Source: an uncultured Solobacterium sp.
GTDB taxonomy: Bacteria; Bacillota_I; Bacilli_A; Erysipelotrichales; Erysipelotrichaceae
Assembly (NCBI GenBank): GCA_905194705.1
Contig: CAJJTI010000081.1
Coordinates: 1-8,671 of the forward strand
Direction: 5' to 3'
DNA length: 8,671 nucleotides
Below are positions 1 to 6,179 of this stretch, piece after piece; the first letter of the stretch is position 1; each line of letters starts with the position of its first letter. The translations under genes were made by a program, and so were the position numbers. Under the pieces are notes generated by a model. It saw only the letters and a program-made list of their open reading frames with translations. It did no database searches and was not told where the DNA came from.

Positions 1-20
1 ACATTTGAAAGCAAGCAAAA

Positions 21-64
21 ATACGTTTGCCAGAAAGCATAGATACGTTTGATAGAAAGCATAG
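21..64. repeat. Two tandem copies of a 22-bp repeat
   Basis: Positions 21-42 and 43-64 both read ATACGTTTG-NN-AGAAAGCATAG. They differ only at the two central bases (CC versus AT). A degenerate further copy may lie at 1-20 (TTTG followed by AAAGCA), so the array may continue upstream of the window. The function is unknown. Confidence 0.75.
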
Positions 65-253
65 ATTGCTCGAAGTATAGCTTCGAAAACGAACTAAGAT
101 AGTTAACTTGTTGAATGAAAGCAACTTACTTACTTGTTATACCTATAATTCTTAAATTTGATTCTAATATTGTTTTTTTCTTATGATTATTAAGAAAATC
201 TGCTACAAATACTTTTTTTTCTTAGTTATGACACTATTTGTCATCTCTGTATA

Positions 254-300
254 GTTCCTTTGCAGTCGAAAACAAAACATTAACTATAATACAAAGGAAC
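254..300 (+). promoter_or_regulatory. 9-bp inverted repeat covering the Shine-Dalgarno of the zinc-ribbon gene
   Basis: GTTCCTTTG (254-262) is the exact reverse complement of CAAAGGAAC (292-300), with 29 nt between them. The downstream arm contains the AAGGA Shine-Dalgarno (294-298), 7 nt before the ATG at 306. The upstream arm ends in TTCCTTTG, which resembles a weak Bacteroidetes -7 element, but no TTTG lies about 20 bp upstream. If transcripts start upstream of 254, the ribosome site would be sequestered. If 255-262 is the -7 box, the upstream arm is not transcribed and the symmetry could instead be a DNA operator. Confidence 0.4.
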
Positions 301-305
301 CACTT

Positions 306-536
306 ATGTTCAGAGGTTTTACACAATTCGTTTGCGACGATTGCGGACACAAATTTACTGGTCCAGATATGGAGTGGATGTGTACTGTATATCCGGCTCC
401 TGTGAAATGTGCAAAGTGTGGCGGATGGCATACATATCCATCAGGATTTCATGTATGTCTACCACTTGGTGGATTGTTTGGCTTAAACAAACGTATCTAC
501 CGACGCATATGGAAAAGCAGAGAAGAAACTGTATAA
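306..536 (+). CDS. Small zinc-ribbon protein (76 aa)
   Basis: This is a short cytoplasmic protein with two CxxC knuckles, CDDC at residues 10-13 and CAKC at 35-38, spaced as in a zinc ribbon. An additional Cys26 lies between them. The order DCGHKF, then EWMCTVYPAP, then KCGGWHTYP is typical of small zinc-ribbon hypothetical proteins of Bacteroidales. The tail (residues 61-72) is basic, NKRIYRRIWK. The start at 306 is supported by AAGGA 7 nt upstream. An overlapping frame at 332-571 lacks these features and is a shadow. The exact role is unknown; such ribbons often bind nucleic acid or act as structural adaptors. It is separated from the downstream regulator by a clear promoter, so it is probably an independent gene. 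Confidence 0.72.
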   Translation: MFRGFTQFVCDDCGHKFTGPDMEWMCTVYPAPVKCAKCGGWHTYPSGFHVCLPLGGLFGLNKRIYRRIWKSREETV

Positions 537-574
537 GATATATAAGAGGAATCCATAAGATTTCTTGTTAAAAG

Positions 575-606
575 TTTGGTGGCTCATCAGATTTTTAATA
601 CATTTG
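575..606 (+). promoter_or_regulatory. Bacteroidetes-type promoter of the WYL regulator
   Basis: TTTG at 575-578 and TACATTTG at 599-606 are 20 bp apart, an exact fit to the sigma-ABfr consensus (-33 TTTG, -7 TAnnTTTG). The predicted transcription start is near 612-615. This leaves a leader of about 70 nt containing a small hairpin, GTTAG-AAA-CTAAC (658-670), 14 nt before the ATG at 685. Confidence 0.75.
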
Positions 607-684
607 CCATTGGTTAGTGACAGGGCAGGTGAGTTCAAACTTGAAGCCTTTTATTAAGTTAGAAACTAACATATTAATCTAAGT

Positions 685-1728
685 ATGAGTGAATCCAAAC
701 AAACATATTACGAAAAACTAGTTTACGAAGCGTTGATGACTCGTGAATTAGTTACATATGATAGGGTTATGGCTAAAAGTGAAACTCCTAATACAATATC
801 TGATAGACAGAAGAATCGTAGCCTTTCAGATTACTCTGATTATAATGTGTTGAAGAAGGCTTTCACTGAAATCTTAGATTTGGTAAAATTAATGGAAGGT
901 GAAGGTTGTGTAATTGTAGAAGGTGCGACACGCAATCGTGGCTTTCGATATGTGGGAGAAAGTACTGATCCTATAGGAAATGTCAAATATCATATTATCA
1001 AGGACGCAAAACGTTATTGGGATTTTTGTCAAGATTCAGGAGATTTTTTCCCAGAAGCTTGGTTAGATTACTTTTTTAAAGATACGTTAAACCTACAGAA
1101 ATTGAAGGAACGTAAAAGAAAACCTTTAGTTTGTGTGAGTTTAGATCGCTCATTATCACATTTAGAGTATTTGCCAAGTTTATATGAGGCAATAAAGAAA
1201 AAGCAAGTTTTGCACCTTTCTTATGCAAAACGTTATGAGGAAAGTATAAATGTGATGTTTCATCCCCATCTCTTGAAAGAATATAATGGTAGATGGTTTG
1301 TTTTGGGTGTAAATGAATGTGGTGATTACAAGAATTATTCTTTAGATCGTATCCATAGCTATAGTGTTGTAACCGGGATAGATTACATTCCGATTAAGGA
1401 TGCTGAATATAAGTATTGGAATCAAATAATAGGAGTTTCTCATCAAGAATGGACTGATGTGGTACATATAACGCTTAAAACGCATTCTCTTTATAAGCAT
1501 GGATTGTTTGTCAGCAAGCGTTTTCATGAATCGCAGCATGAAGTTTTAGCTTTTGGAAATCATGATGGCGAAGAATATGGAATGCTATCTATAGATATTG
1601 TACCAAATAAAGAATTTTATGGTCGTATGTTGCTGTATGGGGATGACATAGAGGTTGTTTCTCCTTCTGATGTGAGAGAGCAAGTTAAAAAGCGAATAGA
1701 GGCTTTGCGACAGCGATACTCAACATAA
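685..1728 (+). CDS. WYL-domain transcriptional regulator
   Basis: This 347-aa protein has the layout of WYL regulators. An N-terminal helical, winged-helix-like DNA-binding region (about 1-90) ends in a strand-turn-strand reading NRGFRYVG. A linker follows (91-160), then a WYL domain (about 163-230). Its signature HPHLLKEYNGRWFVLG occupies 193-208, with WFV (204-206) in place of the canonical WYL, and YSLDRIHS occupies 218-225. The C-terminal WCX-like extension (about 255-340) ends in VVSPSDVREQVKKRI. WYL domains bind nucleic acid or nucleotide-like ligands, and WYL repressors such as BrxR and CapW control phage-defence operons. The gene has its own promoter and lies directly upstream of the kinase operon, whose promoter is bracketed by palindromes. 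I infer it controls that operon. The first ATG after the leader hairpin was chosen as start; there is no clear Shine-Dalgarno, which is common in Bacteroidetes. Confidence 0.88.
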   Translation: MSESKQTYYEKLVYEALMTRELVTYDRVMAKSETPNTISDRQKNRSLSDYSDYNVLKKAFTEILDLVKLMEGEGCVIVEGATRNRGFRYVGESTDPIGNVKYHIIKDAKRYWDFCQDSGDFFPEAWLDYFFKDTLNLQKLKERKRKPLVCVSLDRSLSHLEYLPSLYEAIKKKQVLHLSYAKRYEESINVMFHPHLLKEYNGRWFVLGVNECGDYKNYSLDRIHSYSVVTGIDYIPIKDAEYKYWNQIIGVSHQEWTDVVHITLKTHSLYKHGLFVSKRFHESQHEVLAFGNHDGEEYGMLSIDIVPNKEFYGRMLLYGDDIEVVSPSDVREQVKKRIEALRQRYST

Positions 1729-1750
1729 ATGGACGAAATAGTAAGTTTAT

Positions 1751-1763
1751 TAGTGCGGCACTA
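1751..1763. promoter_or_regulatory. Palindrome upstream of the kinase promoter (operator candidate)
   Basis: TAGTGC-G-GCACTA is a perfect 6-bp inverted repeat with a single central base, 18 bp upstream of the -33 box. A one-base spacer is too short for an RNA hairpin loop and no T-run follows, so a DNA-protein site is more plausible than a terminator of the WYL gene. Its AGTGC/GCACT half-site recurs in the palindrome at 1811-1826. Confidence 0.55.
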
Positions 1764-1780
1764 GTATAATAGAAAAGATG

Positions 1781-1812
1781 TTTGTTAATTATGGAAAATA
1801 GTCATATCTTTG
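1781..1812 (+). promoter_or_regulatory. Bacteroidetes-type promoter of the kinase operon
   Basis: TTTG at 1781-1784 and TATCTTTG at 1805-1812 are 20 bp apart, an exact consensus match. The predicted start lies near 1818-1821, inside the palindrome at 1811-1826. The leader of about 75 nt contains a small hairpin, TAAACT-TTG-AGTTTA (1840-1854). Confidence 0.85.
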
Positions 1813-1826
1813 CACTCGAAAGTGCA
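1811..1826. promoter_or_regulatory. Palindrome over the -7 box and transcription start (operator candidate)
   Basis: TGCACT-CGAA-AGTGCA is a perfect 6-bp inverted repeat with a 4-base spacer. It begins within the -7 element and covers the expected start site. A protein bound here would block open-complex formation. Its centre lies about 61 bp from the centre of the palindrome at 1751-1763, which is close to six helical turns. Confidence 0.55.
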
Positions 1827-1893
1827 TTCTAAGGTGGAATAAACTTTGAGTTTAGCTTCATCTTTTAGGTAATGTACAATTTGAAAAAAAAGA

Positions 1894-3984
1894 ATGATTA
1901 TGAAAAAGCAAAAAAGTTATAAAGGCTGGGATTTCCTCGACGCATGTACTTCTGAACAGTTGAACCTTTTAAAGGAAGTTCTTTTTATCGATGACAAAAA
2001 GAGAATCTCTATCGATTTGACTGATGGAGAATGGAAGCGAATGGAAAGAAAAGTCGGTAAGGCAGAAATAATAAAAGCTTTATCGGTGGATGGTAAGAAT
2101 ATAGATTATTATGTCTATTTGAAGCATGTCGCAGATATACTGAAAATCAGTAATATGCATAGCAATAGTTTCGTGGATTATGAGGATGCTATACTTCTTG
2201 CTTGCTTAAGGCAACTGGCATTAAAGAAACCTGTTTTTTTTAAAAATAATTATAATTTGGCAGCAAGCTCTGCTAAGGATGTTGTGGAAGAGTTGGAAGT
2301 TAGATTTACGACTTCGCCAGCTCTCAGAATATCTTTGCCTGTAGTTTTATCTGCTATCTATGCTAAATCTTTGTCCCTATCAAAAGCTGCAAAGAACGTG
2401 ATAGATGATCGCTTGAAAGTCTTAGGGGTATTGTCTTCTTTTGGTACTTATAATATTGCATCTTTAGCTACTGTTTATACAATTGGCGCAGCTTTTGGTC
2501 CAATTGGTTTGGCTGCTGCTAGTGTATATCATTTTGGAAAAATGTTGTTTTCAAGTAATATGCCAAAAGACAATATTATACCTGTAACTTGCATCCTAAT
2601 TATGTTGCGCAGACAGGAGCAGGATGCTGTTAGTGATAGATATGCTGCTTCTGATATCGTAAGCAGGTTGATGTCTGATTCTATTTCAGCTACAGATGAA
2701 AAAGATATAGCCAGACAAAAATCAAATTTTCTTTTGTCATTTTTCATGATAATGCTAAAGAATAAGGATGTGAATGTTTACAGAAAAGTGTGCCAACTTT
2801 TTCCTAAAGCAAATGGTGGTGAAGAAAATATGTTAATTAATGTAGAAATGGCTATAATAAAACCTTTGCTCCCTTATGCAAATTATTTGGTAGAACGTTT
2901 TTATACATTACTTTTCCAAAAGCAAAATATCGAGGAATATGTTAGGTATGTTAGTGATATAACAAGTAATAATAGTGGATTAAAATCTTGTTTAATACAA
3001 GATTTTATACCAAGTCTTGTGAATGCTTATTCTAACATTCGTTTTTATGTAGCAACATCGGATAAAGCTAAAGTTTCTGTTTGTCTTGAGTTGATGGGGC
3101 GACAATATTCTGAATTTTGTATAGATTCTCTATCAGCAAATGAGAAATATTGTATTATTATTACTAAGGACAAAAAAAGTCAAAGTACTTTTTCAAACCA
3201 TTTGCTCCCTGGAGGAAAGTGCTTCTGTTTAATGGATGAACAGGAGAATGCTCTGCCATTGGGTGAGAATGTTTTAGTGAAGCAACTTAAAGAAGAAAAT
3301 TACAAACTGATGCAGCGTTTGGATGATTATAAGAAAAAAGAGTTGTTGTGGAAAAATGCCACTCATTCTTTCCGTCATTCTCATATGACACATTTTATTA
3401 ATGATATAAGAAATGCGACATATTATTTAAAGAAACAATATAATGTAGAACAAAATATTCAAAAAGTCGAAAAAACGTTGGCTGAAATGTCAATGTATGT
3501 TGAACAATTTGGAAAGGATGAAATATGCAAGTGTGATATTTGGGAGTTGTTGCAAGCGACTTTCAAAGATTTAGAAAGTAAGGGGGTGTTTGTTGTTTGG
3601 AAAAATGTATGTGTGACACAACCACAGAGTGTTGCTCTATTCCCATGTCTTTTCAAAGAATGGGTTTTGGAAAATATTTTGGCTAATATTTATACTCATG
3701 CTTTTCCTGATAAAATAGAAGAAAAAAAATGTATAGTATGGATTACTCTAAGGGAACAGGAAAGTTCATTTGTTATCGAAATATATAATAATGGACAAAC
3801 TTTTAATGGTGATCCTGGTCAAATTTTTCAAAAAGGAAAACATTTTGGTGGTACCGGACATACTGGATATGGGTTGTATTATGCAAAAATGTATATGCGT
3901 GATTTTCAGAATGGAAACATTGAGATGATGCCGTTTAATCAAGAATATTCTATAGGTTTTAAAATAACAATATCAAAAAATTAA
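1894..3984 (+). CDS. Soluble histidine kinase with N-terminal YaaW/UPF0174-like domain
   Basis: This 696-aa protein has several regions. Residues 12-241 resemble the E. coli YaaW family (UPF0174/DUF3944). WDFLDACTSEQLNLL (12-26) is at the start, and a Gly/Ala-rich hydrophobic stretch (about 183-219, including FGPIGLAAASVYHFGKM) leads to IIPVTCILIMLRRQ (228-241). Residues 242-450 form a helical and mixed region I do not recognise, followed by a coiled-coil-like helix (about 459-486). The kinase core has an H-box SFRHSHMTHF with His495 as the likely phospho-acceptor, and an N-box EWVLENILANIYTHAF (589-604, Asn598). It also has a degenerate G1 box YNNGQTF (631-637, Asn replacing the usual Asp) and an intact G2 box HTGYGLYYAK (656-665). 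There is no signal peptide or classical sensor; the hydrophobic stretch is the only possible membrane segment. A second in-frame ATG at 1900 is an equally good start. It probably phosphorylates the receiver protein encoded 2 bp downstream. Confidence 0.85.
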   Translation: MIMKKQKSYKGWDFLDACTSEQLNLLKEVLFIDDKKRISIDLTDGEWKRMERKVGKAEIIKALSVDGKNIDYYVYLKHVADILKISNMHSNSFVDYEDAILLACLRQLALKKPVFFKNNYNLAASSAKDVVEELEVRFTTSPALRISLPVVLSAIYAKSLSLSKAAKNVIDDRLKVLGVLSSFGTYNIASLATVYTIGAAFGPIGLAAASVYHFGKMLFSSNMPKDNIIPVTCILIMLRRQEQDAVSDRYAASDIVSRLMSDSISATDEKDIARQKSNFLLSFFMIMLKNKDVNVYRKVCQLFPKANGGEENMLINVEMAIIKPLLPYANYLVERFYTLLFQKQNIEEYVRYVSDITSNNSGLKSCLIQDFIPSLVNAYSNIRFYVATSDKAKVSVCLELMGRQYSEFCIDSLSANEKYCIIITKDKKSQSTFSNHLLPGGKCFCLMDEQENALPLGENVLVKQLKEENYKLMQRLDDYKKKELLWKNATHSFRHSHMTHFINDIRNATYYLKKQYNVEQNIQKVEKTLAEMSMYVEQFGKDEICKCDIWELLQATFKDLESKGVFVVWKNVCVTQPQSVALFPCLFKEWVLENILANIYTHAFPDKIEEKKCIVWITLREQESSFVIEIYNNGQTFNGDPGQIFQKGKHFGGTGHTGYGLYYAKMYMRDFQNGNIEMMPFNQEYSIGFKITISKN

Positions 3985-3986
3985 TT

Positions 3987-5048
3987 ATGGATAAAAAATA
4001 TAAAATTCTATGGTTGGATGATGAATTTGAAGATTCTACTTCTCCAATGTCAAAAAGTTTGGAAGAGTTTGAAGAGTCTCCTTTTTCATTAGAGTTTGAA
4101 GTGACAAAAGTCTCAGCAGCAGGAGGCTTTAGAAATATGTTTGTAAGTACCTACTTTGATGCTGTGATTTTAGACGTTTGGGGTAAAGATAATTTTGATG
4201 ATTCTGATCTTTCGGCAACGGGCTTTCGTCATGCTCTAGAGCCGATAGTCAATACACCTATGGTAAAAATAGTCTATACGGGCAAGGGCGAGGAACAACC
4301 ATATGCTGTTGAAAGTGCTGAGGAAAAAGGATGTTGTGTAATAGGAAAAAAGGATTGTCCTGTACCAGAGTTGTTTGAAATAATAAGAGAAAAATTGAAG
4401 GATAGGTTTTCTATAGATTTCCCTTGTGTTTCTGATATATTAAAAGCTGTCATTGTTAATCCTGATGCGATGGAGTATTGGCGTCAAATACGTAGTGAAT
4501 ATAATGAAGTTTTTGTAAATGGAATTGATCCCTCGGAAAAGGAATTAACTTCTTTGAGAAAGTTTTTAGAAATCATCTTTAAAGATGATTTGCTTGAAAA
4601 AGGTATAATATCTGTTACACCTTCACCCAATGATAAAGTCATAAAATTGGGAGCTTGCCTTAAAGAATTGCAGAATAAATGCCATCTTGAATTAGTTAAA
4701 GTTTCATTTGAATATCTGGGAAAAGTGGCAAATCAGCTTGAACATCGTATAGAAGATTCTGAATGTTTTTTTTATAATTATGGCTTATATTTCTTGAAAT
4801 CTATTTATAATGCGCTTTTTATCTGCCTTGTATGGTATAGTAAATTCTTGGCAGAAAATCATACAAATTCAGGTAATGTGGAGTTTGATGAAGATCTTCA
4901 GGTATATCATGTTAATAATGTACTTTTGCCTCCAATGAGCAATAATTGTATTGGTGCTAAAGTTCGACTTTTAAAGAAAACTCGAAATTCTCAGTCTAAG
5001 ACGAAAAGAAAATATCCATATTTTTCTAAATATGAGAGAATCGAATAG
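3987..5048 (+). CDS. Response-regulator receiver protein with helical, non-DNA-binding C-terminus
   Basis: This 353-aa protein starts 2 bp after the kinase stop, so the two are almost certainly translationally coupled. The receiver domain (about 4-140) has the acid pair Asp11/Asp12 in KILWLDDE and phospho-acceptor Asp63 in FDAVILDVW. Thr98 follows in VKIVYTGKG, and Lys121 or Lys122 in VIGKKD, so the phosphorylation site appears intact. Residues 140-290 are predominantly helical and contain no helix-turn-helix. LRKFLEIIF (190-198), LGACLKELQNK (221-231), VANQLEHRIED (247-257) and YFLKSIYNALFICLVWYSK (268-286) follow the helix order of DUF4145/HEPN-like domains, with an N-x3-H motif (Asn249, His253). 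That last assignment is tentative. The last 30 residues are strongly basic (KKTRNSQSKTKRK), suggesting nucleic-acid contact. The output is therefore more likely enzymatic or protein-protein than transcriptional. Confidence 0.85.
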   Translation: MDKKYKILWLDDEFEDSTSPMSKSLEEFEESPFSLEFEVTKVSAAGGFRNMFVSTYFDAVILDVWGKDNFDDSDLSATGFRHALEPIVNTPMVKIVYTGKGEEQPYAVESAEEKGCCVIGKKDCPVPELFEIIREKLKDRFSIDFPCVSDILKAVIVNPDAMEYWRQIRSEYNEVFVNGIDPSEKELTSLRKFLEIIFKDDLLEKGIISVTPSPNDKVIKLGACLKELQNKCHLELVKVSFEYLGKVANQLEHRIEDSECFFYNYGLYFLKSIYNALFICLVWYSKFLAENHTNSGNVEFDEDLQVYHVNNVLLPPMSNNCIGAKVRLLKKTRNSQSKTKRKYPYFSKYERIE

Positions 5049-5155
5049 GTTAAGTTTTATACATTGCGCATTCCAAAATGTCCCTGTTTCTATTAGGCAA
5101 CCTTGGGTTGCTCAAAGATTACTAACGAGCTTAAGGAACGGCTCTTTAGATAGGG
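5049..5155 (+). other. Intergenic gap with a short stem-loop
   Basis: This gap of about 107 nt lies between the receiver gene and the UDG-like gene. It contains the perfect hairpin GCAACC-TTG-GGTTGC (5097-5111), with no T-run after it, so it is not a standard terminator. No good -33/-7 pair is visible; TACATTG at about 5059-5065 is only a partial -7 match. The UDG-like gene is therefore probably transcribed from the kinase promoter, perhaps at a level tuned by this structure. Confidence 0.5.
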
Positions 5156-5878
5156 ATGTTTCGGATGCGATATAAGATGATTTTTGTTATGTTGAATGAG
5201 CAATTAAACGATTTGTATCGCAACAACTTAGTTAATTTAATGGAGATGTATTCTGTACTGGACGGCCAAAAAATATTCCATTATGTTGGTCCTTTGCTTA
5301 TCTATTGTTGGGAAGAACGTTATTTAAGTTCAAAATACAGATTAATGATTATAGGACAAGAAACAAATGGTTGGTATGACAATTATGTGATTAATAGTGA
5401 GACACTTTGGGAAGATATCGCAAAGTATAAAAGTTTTAGATTAGGAGAGTTTAAACAAAACTCTCCATTTTGGCGATATGCTCATGAATTCAACAAGCGT
5501 GTAAATGGTGTAGATGATTTAAATTTCATTTGGTGTAATATTAATAAGTTTGGAGTTGATGGTCGTGGAAGAGCAATTCCTTTAGTTACAAATTCCGAGA
5601 ATTGCTATTTTAATTTGTTGTCTGAGGAATTGGCAATATTGAGACCTGAAGTTTGTTTGTTTTTGACTGGTCCAAATTATGACGATGATATTAGGCATAA
5701 GTTATGTGATGTACAGTTTGAAGAATTTAAAGATTTTGATATTCGTAAAGTGGCAAAACTAAAGTCTTCGTTTTTACCAAGTAAATCATATAGAACATAT
5801 CATCCTGGTTATGGAAACAGAAAAAAGTCTATCTATGAGTTAATTCTGAGTGCTATAATTGATGATATAGGGAAATAA
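5156..5878 (+). CDS. Uracil-DNA-glycosylase-superfamily-like protein
   Basis: This protein of up to 240 aa has the spacing of the UDG fold. A first core strand and motif, YRLMIIGQETNGWYD (61-75), takes the place of the GQDPY water-activating loop. A second strand is NFIWCNINKFG (123-133), a third is LRPEVCLFLTGPNYD (162-176), and a late motif YRTYHPGYGNRKKS (212-225) corresponds to the HPSPLS-type loop. UDG-fold enzymes excise modified bases; the phage-defence glycosylase Brig1, which removes glucosylated hydroxymethylcytosine, belongs to this superfamily. Asp of motif I is replaced (GQETN rather than GQDPY), so substrate and activity are uncertain. The start is unclear: ATGs at 5156, 5165, 5177 and 5189 are all in frame and none has a good Shine-Dalgarno. 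The residues after 5189 (MLNEQLNDLY) look like a natural N-terminus. It is the last gene before the terminator at 5907. Confidence 0.65.
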   Translation: MFRMRYKMIFVMLNEQLNDLYRNNLVNLMEMYSVLDGQKIFHYVGPLLIYCWEERYLSSKYRLMIIGQETNGWYDNYVINSETLWEDIAKYKSFRLGEFKQNSPFWRYAHEFNKRVNGVDDLNFIWCNINKFGVDGRGRAIPLVTNSENCYFNLLSEELAILRPEVCLFLTGPNYDDDIRHKLCDVQFEEFKDFDIRKVAKLKSSFLPSKSYRTYHPGYGNRKKSIYELILSAIIDDIGK

Positions 5879-5906
5879 CATCTTATAAAAATCACAAATA
5901 TCTATT

Positions 5907-5935
5907 AGAATTGGTGCGGGCACCAATTCTTTTTC
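5907..5935 (+). terminator. Rho-independent terminator of the kinase operon
   Basis: AGAATTGGTG (5907-5916) pairs perfectly with CACCAATTCT (5921-5930) around the loop CGGG. A T-tract and further T-rich sequence follow. The site is 28 nt after the UDG-like stop codon and directly precedes the next promoter, so it separates the two units cleanly. Confidence 0.92.
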
Positions 5936-5942
5936 ATTTTTT

Positions 5943-5974
5943 CTTGCTCGTCTTGAAAAGTTTGTCTATCTTTG
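5943..5974 (+). promoter_or_regulatory. Bacteroidetes-type promoter of the second operon
   Basis: The exact -7 box TATCTTTG (5967-5974) is preceded at exactly 20 bp by CTTG (5943-5946), a 3-of-4 match to the -33 TTTG. The predicted start is near 5980-5983. The -7 box is identical to that of the kinase promoter, but the palindromes found there are absent here. Confidence 0.72.
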
Positions 5975-6179
5975 CAGCGCAATTCCAAACATAGGGAGTG
6001 CAAAGGTCTTTGACATATTGAGGATATATTCAGAATGGTGGACATCACTTGACATTTGATGTTGTCTAACACATGATGCGTTGTGTTTATTATCTATTAT
6101 TAATTTTCAATTTTATCAAACCGTTGGCGAATGACAGGTAATAATACTTGTTTGCAGCTGACACAAAAAACAACAAGTT
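5975..6179 (+). promoter_or_regulatory. Long leader with boxA-like element
   Basis: About 200 nt separate the promoter from the first start codon. GTCTTTGACA (6006-6015) resembles boxA antitermination elements (TGCTCTTTAACA-type), and comparable TTCTTTGACATATTG sequences occur in Bacteroidetes leaders. ACATCA/TGATGT (6042-6047 and 6057-6062) can form a weak stem. A 22-codon frame (6073-6141, hydrophobic centre VYYLLLIFNFI) could be a leader peptide, but I see no ribosome site for it. No riboswitch that I recognise is present. Confidence 0.4.

Larger units (their letters stand above)
1..305. other. A/T-rich intergenic region with short repeats
   Basis: No convincing gene was found here. The stretch contains two tandem 22-bp repeats (21-64), a small perfect inverted repeat TCGAAG-TATAG-CTTCGA (70-86), and several T-runs. 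An 8-bp inverted repeat (TTTTCTTA/TAAGAAAA, around 177-198) is not followed by a T-run in either direction, so I do not call it a terminator. The only reverse-strand reading frame, at 234-431, mostly runs antisense to the zinc-ribbon gene and looks like a shadow. Confidence 0.6.

Noticed and set aside
1..64. CRISPR array
   Set aside because: The 22-bp units are directly adjacent with no unique spacers, and no cas gene is present.
332..571. A 79-aa frame overlapping the zinc-ribbon gene
   Set aside because: It lacks family features, starts inside a frame with two CxxC knuckles and a good ribosome site, and has none of its own.
1751..1763. Terminator for the WYL gene
   Set aside because: The palindrome has a one-base spacer and no T-run, so an operator is the better reading.
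5097..5111. Terminator between the receiver and UDG-like genes
   Set aside because: The 6-bp stem is not followed by a T-run, and no new promoter is evident downstream.
5997..6001. AGTGC half-site in the second operon leader
   Set aside because: A single 5-base match is expected by chance, and no palindromic partner is nearby.
6073..6141. A 22-codon leader peptide
   Set aside because: It has no ribosome site, and A/T-rich Bacteroidales leaders often give short hydrophobic frames by chance. It is mentioned only within the leader entry.
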